Of a DNA stretch of 60,078 nt, positions 17,214 through 26,461 are shown piece after piece. The DNA lies in assembly GCA_934278925.1 (NCBI GenBank), contig CAKQWJ010000012.1, forward strand, positions 1 to 60,078. The letters are read 5' to 3'. The DNA comes from an uncultured Clostridia bacterium. GTDB taxonomy: Bacteria > Bacillota > Clostridia > Peptostreptococcales > Anaerovoracaceae. The notes below the pieces were generated by a model, which saw only the letters and a list, made by a program, of their open reading frames with translations, did not search any database and was not told the DNA's origin. Both the position numbers and the translations under genes were made by a program. Positions within the stretch are counted from its first letter, which is position 1. Each line of letters opens with the position of its first letter.

Positions 17214-19133
17214 TTAGAATAGATTCTTCTGGTAATCATTATACAGGTCGCGGAGCTCTTCCGTCAAATGCTGAATTTCCAATTCCAGGTCGGAAGCCAG
17301 CTGGAAATTCTCGTCGTCCAGTGCCTGCTTTGCCTGGGACAGGATGGATTTCTTTCCGATATAGTCCTTTCCGAGGCGGTGTCTCAGGTCGTTGACCTGT
17401 CTCCAGTTCATGATATCGTAATCCGTTGCGCTGTTCTCGGTGTGCGCCTTCACGCACTGACGAACGAAATTCATGGTGTTCGGAATCAGCCGGTCGTGGA
17501 ATTCCGTGCTCCACTTCAGGGTCATCTGGTCCCGATAGGAACGGATAATCAGAGCGATGGTATCGTCTCCTCCGGTAATCTTTACCAGATCGTCTCGGCG
17601 CTCATCAAAGGCTCTGAAGTTCTCCCATACCGTTGCCGGCGCTTTGCCGAAGAGCTGCGCTCTCTCTTCTTCCGTATAATATGTGAATACGTTTTCTTCG
17701 GAACGATACCGACGATCCTTTTCCAGGTAGACGTCCTCTTCTCCCGCCTTCTTGGAAATGGCCTTCTCCAGCTCCTGCGGGGTCCGCTTGTTCTCCAGAA
17801 CCGAGCGAATTCCATCCAGCATCAGCATGTAAGCGGAGCCGATAATCAGATAGGTGTTGGAATGCGGATTCGGCGAACGCAGCTCGAAACGGGTAGCCAT
17901 CGGATTCTTCATGTCCCGAACCACACCGATCAATACGGTTCTGTTCCGGGATGGAGTGACGCAGTCTCTTCCCAAGGAGGTAACCACGCATACCGGCGCT
18001 TCGTATCCCGGCTTCAGTCTCTGGAAGGCATCGTGAGTCTGTGCCACGAACGGATTGAGAATTTCATAGTTCCGCAGAATTCCCATCAGAGAACCGTAAC
18101 CGATTGGGCTCATGAAATCCTTTTCCCGGTCGATTGGCTCGAACAGGTTGATCGTCTTGCCGTTTTTCAGCTTTGCCATCACGCCCAGGTGGGTGTGTTC
18201 TCCGTTTCCGGCAACGCCCTGCATCGGTTTTGCCAGGAAGGTAACTTCCAGGTTGTTGGCCCGGAATACGTCCCGGATGATGTGCTTAATCTGGCTTTCG
18301 TTGTCCGCCGCCTGCAGCGGGTTGGAGTACTTCCAGTCGATTTCCAGCTGCTCCATGATGTGGTCGAAATCGCCGCTGTTGCCCATCTTGGCACGGACGC
18401 CGCCCACTTCTTTATGACCCATTTCCACTTCGAATCCGTAGCGGTCCAAAATTTCCAGAGTCTGTTCCATCGCCGTTCCCACCGGTCCGATGGTGCGTTT
18501 CCAGTACTGCTCTTTCAGTTCCTGGGAGGTGTACAGCTGGTCGCGGTCCGCCCGGTCGTCCGGTGTCTTTACCCAGAATTCCAGCTCGGTGGCACTGGTG
18601 AGCACCACATCTTCAATATCTTCCGGAGAATCCAATCCTCCGATGTAGTCCGTTACGTATGGATTGTTCTGAATCAGTTCCATTAGTCCCCGACGGAACT
18701 TCTTCGTCAATCTTCTCGCATAGATTCGGGAGCCTACCATCCGCTCGTTGTTGTGTCTCAGGAAGGATGGAATTCTCAGCGTTCCCACCGGAAGTCCGGT
18801 TTTGTAATCGATGTTCATGAAGTTGTACTCCACGTACCAGTTCACTTCCTTGTCCGGAAGGATGTCCACTCTGGCATTGGACAGTTCGGCAATCAGCGGA
18901 AGCGCTACGCTGGACCCGTCGGTCTGAACGCCGTCCCACAGGATTTTCTCCATGTCCTCTACAAATGCCTTCATCGGAATCTTTTCATCGGTGTTGTGGT
19001 TTCCCAGGTCCACGCCCGTCAGGGAGACGAATTTCACTTCCGGATGAGCCTCCAGTATGGCCGCAATCTCCTTCTCGTCGTGCTTCTCTGCCGGGATGGT
19101 AAAAAGCATTTTGTCCAAATCAAAATCTAACAT
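17214..19133 (-). CDS. Glutamine synthetase family protein, long variant
   Basis: A 639-aa protein with a glutamine synthetase catalytic domain: QTDGSSVALPLIAEL (GS N-terminal beta-grasp landmark), ATELEFWV for the first metal-ligand glutamate, GNGEHTHLGV for the ammonium/ATP region, and RNRTVLIGV plus RFELRSPNPHSN for the glutamate-binding arginines. It is about 170-190 residues longer than GSI (around 450) and shorter than GSIII (around 700). The extra length is C-terminal after the catalytic core. Real GS activity is likely but unproven, and a gamma-glutamyl ligase role cannot be excluded. It lies between a UPF0182 gene (44 bp) and serS (44 bp). Confidence 0.82.
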   Translation of the reverse strand: MLDFDLDKMLFTIPAEKHDEKEIAAILEAHPEVKFVSLTGVDLGNHNTDEKIPMKAFVEDMEKILWDGVQTDGSSVALPLIAELSNARVDILPDKEVNWYVEYNFMNIDYKTGLPVGTLRIPSFLRHNNERMVGSRIYARRLTKKFRRGLMELIQNNPYVTDYIGGLDSPEDIEDVVLTSATELEFWVKTPDDRADRDQLYTSQELKEQYWKRTIGPVGTAMEQTLEILDRYGFEVEMGHKEVGGVRAKMGNSGDFDHIMEQLEIDWKYSNPLQAADNESQIKHIIRDVFRANNLEVTFLAKPMQGVAGNGEHTHLGVMAKLKNGKTINLFEPIDREKDFMSPIGYGSLMGILRNYEILNPFVAQTHDAFQRLKPGYEAPVCVVTSLGRDCVTPSRNRTVLIGVVRDMKNPMATRFELRSPNPHSNTYLIIGSAYMLMLDGIRSVLENKRTPQELEKAISKKAGEEDVYLEKDRRYRSEENVFTYYTEEERAQLFGKAPATVWENFRAFDERRDDLVKITGGDDTIALIIRSYRDQMTLKWSTEFHDRLIPNTMNFVRQCVKAHTENSATDYDIMNWRQVNDLRHRLGKDYIGKKSILSQAKQALDDENFQLASDLELEIQHLTEELRDLYNDYQKNLF

Positions 19134-19177
19134 TTTTTCTCTCCTCTCAACCCTTCTTTAACGTATAGCGTGATATT

Positions 19178-22027
19178 TTAATTCTGGTCTTCCAACCGGT
19201 TCAGATACTTCTCCAGCTCATCCAGATAATCACCGTACTTCTTCCAGTTTCCGCTCTTCTGGGCATTCACTGCGTTCTCGTAGGCTTCGTTGGCTTTTTG
19301 GATTAACTCCTTGGTGTTGGACTTTCCGGAATTGTTTTTACCGGAAGACGCAGATGCACTCTGGGATTGTCCGCCGCCTTCGTCCTCTCCGAAGAGATCC
19401 GCCAACGCATCTTCTAATGTAGACTCATATGCGATTTTGTCGCCGTAGGCTACGATTACCCGCTTCATCTCCGGAATCGCCTGGTTGGACGCTTCCAGAT
19501 ACACCGGCTCCACGTACATGATGGAGTTGTTAATCGGAATGACGAACAGGTCGCCTCTCCGGTATTTGGAACCGGAGGAATTCCACAGGGAGAACTCCTT
19601 GGAAATCTCCGTATTCTGGTCAATCTGAGCCTCGATCTGCATCGGGCCGTACACTGTCTTGTTCTTCGGGAACTTATATACCAGCAGCTGGCCGTACCGA
19701 TTTCCGTCGTTCCGCGCCATCATGATGGCCGTCATGTTCTGTTTGGACTTCGGTGTGAACGGAATCATGTTGATAAATTCCGCTTTCTTTTCGTCCGGAA
19801 GTTCAAAGATGAAGTAGCTCGGATCCATTTCCTTTTCTTCCGTGCCGTAGATCTGATGCGCGATATCCCACAGGTCCTCGTCCTGGTAGAACACCTTCAC
19901 CTGATCCATGTGGTATTTCGTGTAAACGCCGGCCTGAATCTTCAGCAGGGAGTTCGGATAGCGGATATGCTTCCGGATGCCTTCCGGCATCTCCTTTCCG
20001 TCCTTGAACAGGGTCGGATAGATTTTCTGGTAGGTGCGCGCCACCGGGTCGTCTTGATCCACCACGTAGAAGGTGGTATCTCCGTTATAGGCATCCACTA
20101 CAACCTTTACGGAGTTCCGAATGTAGTTGGTGGAACCTACCTCACCGGAGTACGGTTCGGAATACGGATAATAGGAACTGGTGGTGTACGCATCCACAAT
20201 CCAATACAGCTTGCCGTTCACCACCGTCATATACGGATCCTTCTCGTAGGAAAGATACGGCATCAGCTTCTCCACCCGATCCTTAATGTTCCGGTTGATG
20301 ATAATCCGGGAGTCGGAGTTCACGTTGGAGGACACCAGCAGTTTCATGCTGCCCTCCCGCACGGAGAACAGAATTCGATTCAGCAGGTTCAGCTTGATTC
20401 CCGCTTTGCCTTTGTACATGCTGTAGCTGTTCTCGTTGCCGTTCGGATAATCGAATTCCTGCTCATCGGTATTTACGATTACGTAATCGTTGGTCAATTC
20501 GCCGAAATAGATCTCCGGCCGGGTAATGTCGGTATCCTTCGCCTCCGATTCCGGTGGAATGTTCTTTACGATGATATCCGGCTGACCGCTGGCCGTGACC
20601 GCATCCACGCGGGACACCGCCGCGCCGTAACCGTGGGTATACTTCAGATGACGGTTGATCCACGTGGAACTGATTTTGCTCTCGTTGATTTCCCGGGCCG
20701 CCAGGTACGTCTGGGTCTGTTCCCCGTTGATGTTGTACCGGTCGATATCCACATCGTTGAAATCGTAGTACTGTCGGATGCTCTGGGTCTGATTGTAGAA
20801 ATCCTGCACCGGCTCATAGTCGTTGATTCGAATATTGGTGATGGTCTGAGAGTTGTCCCGAATCGCCTGACGGTCCAGGTTCTGCTCTGCCGGAAATTCT
20901 TCCACCTTGATGTTGTCCAATCCGTAGGCGTGACGGGTAAAAGAAATATTCCGCTCCAGATATTTGCTTTCCTTGTTGATTTCGTCCGGGCTCACCAGCA
21001 GGTTCTGCACCGCAAAACTCACCACGCCGCCCAGCAAGCCCACCGCAACGATGGCAATCGGAATCCGCACCAGCTTCTTCGGTTCCTTCCGATGCATGTG
21101 GTGGCAAAGTGTTACTGCGCCGACAATCGAAAGTGCCATAATCAGCCGGTACACCCACAGCTTCACATTTACATCCGTAAATCCCGCGCCGTACACCGCA
21201 CCCGTGTGGACGTGCAGCAGATCGAATTGCCGCATCAGGAAATCCATCGCCACCATCAAGTAGAAAATAATTCCCAGCAGGGTCAGTTTCCCCGATGCGA
21301 TGTGGAGCAGCTGGCTCATATTGCTGTTGTTCAAATCCAGCGTGCGCTTGCCGCTCGGCTTTTTCCGGTATTTTCGGGTAAAAGGAATTGCATTCTCTTC
21401 CGGCGTTTCCGGTCCTTCCGGTTCCTCCGGCTCCCGTTCGAACATATCCGGGGTGCGCACCGTCATCAGGATTCCGTAGTACAGCAGGGTAATAATTACT
21501 ACGCCCACCACGATTCCCAGCACGATGTTGTTGGCCTTGGTTAGGAATGCCAATTTAAACACGTAGAAGGAAATATCCAGATGGAAAATCGGGTCCTTCA
21601 GTCCGAAAGAGGTGGCATTGGTAAACTGACGAAAATCCATCCAGGTGCTGCCTCCGGCGGAAATTCCCACCAGAAGTCCGAATACCACCGACATCCCCCA
21701 GGAAATCTTGTTGAGGCGCTTTTCATCCGGAATCTCGTGGGACTCGATTTCAATGAAATAATGTTTTTTCAAGCTCTTCAGGTAAATGCGCACCAGAAGC
21801 ATGGCTGCCAGGAACACCGGCACCCCAATTTCCAGCTGGCTCAGGAACTTCGTCCAGAACACCTTTTCGTACCCCAGGCTGTCAAACCACATCCAGTTGG
21901 TGAGAAAACCGGCGCAGCCGATGAGCAGCACCAGAATCACCACGATTACCATCACGACGAAACTGAGCCCCTTCTTCGGCCGATGAATTCGGTCCATTCC
22001 CTTTGGCTTCTTATCTCTTTTCTTCAT
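19178..22027 (-). CDS. UPF0182 family membrane protein
   Basis: A 949-aa protein of the UPF0182/COG1615 family, whose function is unknown. Its N-terminal third has about seven membrane segments, then a large extracytoplasmic domain including VSRVDAVTASGQPDI and YYPYSEPYSGEVGSTNYIRNSVKVVVDAYNG. The tail is acidic and low complexity (GEDEGGGQSQSASASSGKNNS) followed by a Lys/Glu-rich helix that resembles the C-terminal region often annotated in this family. It is 150 bp after the acidic zinc-ribbon gene and 44 bp before the GS gene. Confidence 0.9.
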   Translation of the reverse strand: MKKRDKKPKGMDRIHRPKKGLSFVVMVIVVILVLLIGCAGFLTNWMWFDSLGYEKVFWTKFLSQLEIGVPVFLAAMLLVRIYLKSLKKHYFIEIESHEIPDEKRLNKISWGMSVVFGLLVGISAGGSTWMDFRQFTNATSFGLKDPIFHLDISFYVFKLAFLTKANNIVLGIVVGVVIITLLYYGILMTVRTPDMFEREPEEPEGPETPEENAIPFTRKYRKKPSGKRTLDLNNSNMSQLLHIASGKLTLLGIIFYLMVAMDFLMRQFDLLHVHTGAVYGAGFTDVNVKLWVYRLIMALSIVGAVTLCHHMHRKEPKKLVRIPIAIVAVGLLGGVVSFAVQNLLVSPDEINKESKYLERNISFTRHAYGLDNIKVEEFPAEQNLDRQAIRDNSQTITNIRINDYEPVQDFYNQTQSIRQYYDFNDVDIDRYNINGEQTQTYLAAREINESKISSTWINRHLKYTHGYGAAVSRVDAVTASGQPDIIVKNIPPESEAKDTDITRPEIYFGELTNDYVIVNTDEQEFDYPNGNENSYSMYKGKAGIKLNLLNRILFSVREGSMKLLVSSNVNSDSRIIINRNIKDRVEKLMPYLSYEKDPYMTVVNGKLYWIVDAYTTSSYYPYSEPYSGEVGSTNYIRNSVKVVVDAYNGDTTFYVVDQDDPVARTYQKIYPTLFKDGKEMPEGIRKHIRYPNSLLKIQAGVYTKYHMDQVKVFYQDEDLWDIAHQIYGTEEKEMDPSYFIFELPDEKKAEFINMIPFTPKSKQNMTAIMMARNDGNRYGQLLVYKFPKNKTVYGPMQIEAQIDQNTEISKEFSLWNSSGSKYRRGDLFVIPINNSIMYVEPVYLEASNQAIPEMKRVIVAYGDKIAYESTLEDALADLFGEDEGGGQSQSASASSGKNNSGKSNTKELIQKANEAYENAVNAQKSGNWKKYGDYLDELEKYLNRLEDQN

Positions 22028-22177
22028 ATCGCCACTCCATTGCTGCGTTGGACGCTTTCATAAAAAAACGAACAAGCAGCGACAGCGTCCGTCATAGGCG
22101 CGCCACCGCTGCATGTAATTCTATTAAATTTTTGTGTTTTGGGGCGGGCTGCGATGCGCCGCCGCAAAAATCTTTTA

Positions 22178-24931
22178 TTACATCAATCCGTCGAAGCCGC
22201 CGCCGTCTGCGAAGAAGTTGGTGTAGTTTCCAATCACCTCATTCAGCGTCTGGGCAATGCCGCTCTCCGGAGCAAAGTTGAGAATCAAAATGATTCCCAG
22301 AAGAACCACCAGCAGAACCGCAACAACGATTGCGATAACGGTGAGCACGCTTCCGCCCTTCTCATCGTAATCCGCTTCTTCCTTCACCTTCTTGGCTTTC
22401 TTCTTCTTTGGCTTCTTTCCGGTTTCCTGTACGGCTTCTGCCGCCGGCGCCGCTGCATTTACCGCAGCGCTGAGGCCCATGGAAGATACATCCTGCTGTG
22501 GGGCCGCTTCCTGCATCTGCGGTGCCGCTTCCTGTGCCTGCGGCTGCATCTGCGGAGCCGCCGGAGCTTCCGGCTGAGTTCCCAGGATGCTGTTCATGGC
22601 ATCGGTCACATCGTCATCCAAATCTTCGCCCTGCAGTTTGCTGTATTCCGCATCCAGAAGCTTCTGGAATTCTTCGTTCTTTCTATATAAGGTATAGAAC
22701 TTATCGATTTTGCGAGTAGCTTCCAGATCGTCTGCATCCGGTGCGCCGCCGAAGATGTCGTTCTCCAAATCCTCCAGGGACATGGAGTTCCGGTCTTTCG
22801 CCGCTGCTGCCTGATTCAGAATATCCTCGGAAGGCAGTACCACGGTATCGCTTCCCTTGTTGTCACCGGTATCGATGGTTTCCGCGTTGAAAAAGATTTC
22901 CTCTTCCTTCGGCTCTTCCGGTGTGGTATCCAGACCCAAGTCGAAACCCAGCTGTGCCAGCTCTTTATCCAAATCCAGCTGTTCGTTTTCCGCAAAAGCA
23001 GAATCCGCCGCCGCATCGTTGTTCACTGCATCCTGAATGTTCAGTACCGGCGTTACGTCGTCGTTCTGCAGTCCGGTATTCTGATCGGCAATTCCATCCA
23101 TATAGGAATCGCTGTAGCTCTCTTCCGCCTGCGGTGCTTCCGTTTCCTTCGGTGCACTCAGGTTATCCAGTTCGGCTTCCAGGTCAAAATCCATGGCACC
23201 GTCGTTGTATTCGTCCACACCTGCATCCTCTGCCGGTGCTTCCGATTCAACTTCCGCAGTTTCCTCGGTCAAAACCTTTGCCTCCGGTACTTCCTCCGGT
23301 GCAGTTTCTGCCGGTGTGGTCTCTACCGGTGTTGCTTCTACTTCTACAACCGGTTCCTTCGGTGCTTCTTCCGCTGCTTCACCGCTCTTCTGCTTCAGCA
23401 GCATCTCCAGCTTCTTCTGAAGGGCTGCGATTTCATCATCCACCGCTTCCTTCTCTTCGCTGATTTCTTCCGGCGTCTGCGCGGCCGGAGCCTCTGCGAC
23501 AGGTTCTGCCGGAGCCTCGGTCGCCTCAGCGGCCGCCGGGGTTTCTATTACCGGGGTCTTCTCTTCCGCATCGTCGTCAAGCGAGAAATCGTTATCATCG
23601 TCATCATCGTCGTCATCGAAATCATCCGGTTCTTCGACTCTTGCCGCGCGAGAAGCTCGTCTCTTCGGAACGTAATCCAAATATTCGTCAAATCCGGCAT
23701 AGGCATCTTCCACGTCGGACTCTTCTTTTGCCGGTTCTGCCGGGGTCAGGTCGTCGCCGAACAAATCGATTCCCGCTGCGACATCCTCTTCCTCGGACTC
23801 ATCGTCCAGCTCGGCCGGATTCAGCTCCACATCGTCCTCACCGAAGAAGAAATCATCGTAGGAACTTTTTTCCGCCGGCTTCGATGCCGCTTCCTGTTCC
23901 GGCTCCTGCTCATCTTCATCGGCCAGGTGGTTCAGCTGAATGCTGTCATATTCATCTTCCACCGGCGGTGTATCCACGCTGGTAAAAGAATCTTCGTAAT
24001 CGTGGAAAACGGCGTTCCGGTCTGTTTTTTCCGGGGCCTTCGGCGCTTCGTCCTCGAAAAGGTTGGATCCGCCACTGAAGATGGATTCCAGATTGTCCTG
24101 CTTCGGTGTGCGCTTTTTCTCGGACTTCATGCCGCTGAGAATGCGGTCAAATTCCTGCTCGGAGTCTTCCACGAAGCTCTGCGGCATCTCCGGAGCCACT
24201 TCCTGCTTCCGGGCTTCTTCTCTCTCTGCACGAATCTTTGCCAGCTGTTCCTCAAAGGTCGCTGCGCCATCCCGCTTGTCCATCTCGGCGATGATATCGT
24301 CCTTCAAATCCGTATATCCCTGGGTATGCTCTCTCTGAGATTCCGGAAGTACGGACTCTCTCCGCTCCGGATATGCGGTGTCATCAAAAGAATCCGCCGG
24401 AACATTTTTTCTCAGGTTCTCGTATTCCGTCCGCTCCTGTTCATCCTTTTCCTGCTTCAGGACATCGATGAAATTCATGGTGCGGCTGCGGTCTCTGGAC
24501 GGTTCTTCCTTTCCGAAAAGTTCTTCTTCTAAGGAAGTCTTCTTTTCCGGTGCACGATAAGAAGAGGTGCCGGACGAAGCCGACCGATTCGGCACGCTTT
24601 CAAATTCATCGGAGTAATCTTCCCACGGAGAACGGACTTCCTTGCGCGGGCGTCTTCTGGAATTTCGGTCATCCACCACCGAGCTCCAGTCGAAAGCCAC
24701 TTCTGATTTTCTTTTTGGCGCGTGTGTGTCGCTGTCATCCCAATCCAGATTCATGCTAAAACCATGATCTGCTGTTTTTGTCGCCTTTGTTTCGCCGGCG
24801 GCCTGTTGATTTCTATTTTTTACGGGATGCTCTGTTGCTGATTCCAGTCCGGTGGATGCCACTTTGGCTCCACAGACGCTGCAGAATTTAGCACCATCAG
24901 CAATTTTGTTGCCACAATTACTACAGAACAC
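22178..24931 (-). CDS. Zinc-ribbon protein with a very long acidic linker and C-terminal membrane helix
   Basis: A 917-aa protein of unknown function. It opens with a zinc ribbon (FCSNCGNK...FCSVCGAK), continues with about 780 residues rich in Glu/Asp/Ala/Pro, and ends with one membrane helix (VLTVIAIVVAVLLVVLLGII) and a short outer tail. The start is GTG at 24931: GGGAGG lies 7 nt before it, and the TTG at 24946 overlaps that site. Runs such as DDDDDDDDN make it extremely acidic. A membrane-tethered cytoplasmic scaffold is a guess from shape only. It has its own promoter (24995-25023). Confidence 0.85.
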   Translation of the reverse strand: MFCSNCGNKIADGAKFCSVCGAKVASTGLESATEHPVKNRNQQAAGETKATKTADHGFSMNLDWDDSDTHAPKRKSEVAFDWSSVVDDRNSRRRPRKEVRSPWEDYSDEFESVPNRSASSGTSSYRAPEKKTSLEEELFGKEEPSRDRSRTMNFIDVLKQEKDEQERTEYENLRKNVPADSFDDTAYPERRESVLPESQREHTQGYTDLKDDIIAEMDKRDGAATFEEQLAKIRAEREEARKQEVAPEMPQSFVEDSEQEFDRILSGMKSEKKRTPKQDNLESIFSGGSNLFEDEAPKAPEKTDRNAVFHDYEDSFTSVDTPPVEDEYDSIQLNHLADEDEQEPEQEAASKPAEKSSYDDFFFGEDDVELNPAELDDESEEEDVAAGIDLFGDDLTPAEPAKEESDVEDAYAGFDEYLDYVPKRRASRAARVEEPDDFDDDDDDDDNDFSLDDDAEEKTPVIETPAAAEATEAPAEPVAEAPAAQTPEEISEEKEAVDDEIAALQKKLEMLLKQKSGEAAEEAPKEPVVEVEATPVETTPAETAPEEVPEAKVLTEETAEVESEAPAEDAGVDEYNDGAMDFDLEAELDNLSAPKETEAPQAEESYSDSYMDGIADQNTGLQNDDVTPVLNIQDAVNNDAAADSAFAENEQLDLDKELAQLGFDLGLDTTPEEPKEEEIFFNAETIDTGDNKGSDTVVLPSEDILNQAAAAKDRNSMSLEDLENDIFGGAPDADDLEATRKIDKFYTLYRKNEEFQKLLDAEYSKLQGEDLDDDVTDAMNSILGTQPEAPAAPQMQPQAQEAAPQMQEAAPQQDVSSMGLSAAVNAAAPAAEAVQETGKKPKKKKAKKVKEEADYDEKGGSVLTVIAIVVAVLLVVLLGIILILNFAPESGIAQTLNEVIGNYTNFFADGGGFDGLM

Positions 24932-24994
24932 TATTGTACCTCCCAAATGTATTATCCGCTCTAATTAATAAGCTCTTACAAATATTCATTGAAA

Positions 24995-25023
24995 ATTATA
25001 CAACAGCATTTTGGAAAATTCAA
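24995..25023 (-). promoter_or_regulatory. Promoter of the acidic zinc-ribbon gene
   Basis: TTGAAT (25018-25023), 17 nt, TATAAT (24995-25000) on the minus strand, 64 bp before the GTG start. Confidence 0.8.
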
Positions 25024-25146
25024 TGCTTTCTACAGGATTTGTGGTTGAAAGGCTTGATTTTATTGTGTTTGCAATATATATGTAAAGCATTTGCAAACTT
25101 TCCGTGCAAGATTTGAAAACTTTTTTGAAAAAAATAAAAAAAGTGC

Positions 25147-25175
25147 TTGACTCTGCCCCCGTTTCCGGCTATACT
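25147..25175 (+). promoter_or_regulatory. tRNA-Lys promoter P1
   Basis: TTGACT (25147-25152), 17 nt, TATACT (25170-25175). It sits in the first of two near-identical ~60-bp blocks that share AAAGTGCTTGACT, TATACTAAA and GAGTCGCATGAAGCG. A 6-bp hairpin AGTCGC/GCGACT just downstream is intact only in this first block. Confidence 0.85.
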
Positions 25176-25222
25176 AAATGAGTCGCATGAAGCGACTGAA
25201 AAAAACTTTTTAAAAAAAGTGC

Positions 25223-25251
25223 TTGACTTCTTGAGACTTCTGAGTTATACT
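25223..25251 (+). promoter_or_regulatory. tRNA-Lys promoter P2
   Basis: TTGACT (25223-25228), 17 nt, TATACT (25246-25251), exactly 76 bp downstream of P1 and about 37 bp before the tRNA. It is part of the tandem duplication. Confidence 0.88.
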
Positions 25252-25287
25252 AAACGAGTCGCATGAAGCGGTTAAAAAAATGAATAT

Positions 25288-25363
25288 GCGCGATTAGCTC
25301 AGCTGGCAGAGCACCTGACTCTTAATCAGGGTGTCCAGGGTTCGAACCCCTGATCGCGCACCA
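25288..25363 (+). tRNA. tRNA-Lys, anticodon CTT
   Basis: A 76-nt cloverleaf with a perfect 7-bp acceptor stem (GCGCGAT/ATCGCGC), D-loop AGCTCAGCTGGCAGAGC, anticodon stem-loop CTGACTCTTAATCAG, T-arm GGTTCGAACCCC and an encoded CCA end (25361-25363). CTT reads AAG codons. It stands alone between two promoters and its own terminator. Confidence 0.97.
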
Positions 25364-25366
25364 CGA

Positions 25367-25394
25367 ACGAGCAACTGAGGTTGCTCGTTTTTTT
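25367..25394 (+). terminator. tRNA-Lys terminator
   Basis: A 9-bp stem ACGAGCAAC/GTTGCTCGT with a TGAG loop and a T7 run, only 3 nt after the CCA end. Confidence 0.93.
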
Positions 25395-25545
25395 ATTGTT
25401 TTTTGGTGACGGCCGGATGAGCTGCTGGCGCCGGCGCCCGGGCCGGCTTTCCGGTTTTTTCCGGCCCGGGCTCCACGGCAAGATGTTCGCGCCCTGGAAC
25501 AGAGATACAAGGCGTCCATGGCAGTGAGGCACCAACACGGACGCA

Positions 25546-25719
25546 CGGCCGGCGCGGACTTGGTGCACAAATCCCCGCAAAACTTTGTTCTTTCGTTCCC
25601 TTTACACCAAGTCTCCAGGCCTTTTCAGCGCTCGGCCGGCGCGGACTTGGTGCACAGACCCCCGCAAAGCCCTGTTCTTTCGTCCCCTTTGCACCAAGTC
25701 TCCGGACCTTTTCGGCACT
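25546..25719. repeat. Two tandem 87-bp units containing an inverted repeat
   Basis: Units 25546-25632 and 25633-25719 each start CGGCCGGCGCGGACTTGG and differ at scattered positions. Each holds an inverted repeat, GACTTGGTG(C)A near the start and its complement about 45 nt later (11 bp in unit 2, one mismatch in unit 1). An open frame crosses this on the minus strand (25393-25833) and 87 is a multiple of three, but no ribosome-binding site or recognisable protein supports it. The remainder of 25395-25873 shows no gene. Confidence 0.7.
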
Positions 25720-25803
25720 CGGTGGAAAGCTTCCGGTCGGCACCTTGAAAGCAGAAAAGGACAATGGCCGCGGCCATTCTCCTTTTCCTCTTTCCCTCAA
25801 TCG

Positions 25804-25830
25804 AAAGCTTCCGGCGGGACGCCGGAAGCT
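25804..25830. repeat. Palindromic hairpin, copy 1
   Basis: Arms AGCTTCCGGCG (25806-25816) and CGCCGGAAGCT (25820-25830) with a GGA loop. A near-identical palindrome lies at 26421-26451, so the two flank the small membrane-protein gene. A related half-site is visible near 25728. No T-run follows on the minus strand, so it is a poor terminator. Confidence 0.65.
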
Positions 25831-25873
25831 CACGAACTGTTATTCTTATGCAGTATATCGATCCAGTCGATAT

Positions 25874-26341
25874 CTATATCGTAGTTCTGCTAGCTTTATG
25901 TAGTGTGATGCCCCAGAAAATATATTCGATAAATTGAATCGATAAAACCCCCAACGGAATCATCATCACCTGCCAATAGTTACCTGCAGCGACCGCTACC
26001 CCAGAATCGCTTATAGTGTAGAGAGATTTGTCCATCCCTATGCCGTGAAAAACAATCCAAGCCAGAATCGCCACCGACCATACTACCTCTAATACCAAGT
26101 TTTCTCGATCCGTCCGCCGCCATTTCTTCACAGCCATTTGAAATACCTCAAACAGCACTCCGAACCACGCAAACAGAATCGGTGTTTCCAGTACATCTAC
26201 GAATCGTCTCCCCGTATCTCCGAACTCAAATGGCGGCGCACCATTGAACATGCTCATTTCACCATATTTTGATTCTATGAAATACAGTACGGATAACAAC
26301 ACAGCAAAAAGCGCTATACACAATATTTTGTACGTTTTCAA
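25874..26341 (-). CDS. Small four-helix membrane protein of unknown function
   Basis: A 155-aa protein with four predicted membrane segments (about 5-22, 53-72, 86-102 and 122-146). I do not recognise a family. The start is TTG at 26341 with AAGGAGG 8 nt upstream; an overlapping ATG four bases upstream is in another frame. Codon use is more AT-rich than the neighbouring genes. It is isolated: hairpin repeats lie on each side and the next gene ends 120 bp upstream. Confidence 0.7.
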   Translation of the reverse strand: MKTYKILCIALFAVLLSVLYFIESKYGEMSMFNGAPPFEFGDTGRRFVDVLETPILFAWFGVLFEVFQMAVKKWRRTDRENLVLEVVWSVAILAWIVFHGIGMDKSLYTISDSGVAVAAGNYWQVMMIPLGVLSIQFIEYIFWGITLHKASRTTI

Positions 26342-26420
26342 TCATCTCACCTCCTTGTAAGTGATGTCATTGGCATTTACCGCATGCTTGATCGGCAAAT
26401 AATTTCCGTTATTAACCATT

Positions 26421-26451
26421 GAAAGCTTCCGGCGGAACGCCGGAAGCTTTC
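26421..26451. repeat. Palindromic hairpin, copy 2
   Basis: A 14-bp perfect stem (GAAAGCTTCCGGCG / CGCCGGAAGCTTTC) with a 3-nt loop, 10 bp past the stop of the PEPCK-like gene. It shares its 11-bp core with 25806-25830. It may act as a transcript 3' end, but the minus-strand sequence that follows has no T-tract. Confidence 0.7.
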
Positions 26452-26461
26452 GGATCCTTTT

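Noticed and set aside
25546..25719. Possible CRISPR array
   Set aside because: Only two adjoining units with no spacers and no cas genes.
25393..25833. 146-codon minus-strand frame with 29-residue repeats
   Set aside because: The periodicity comes from the 87-bp tandem DNA repeat; no ribosome-binding site and mostly amino-acid-changing differences between units.
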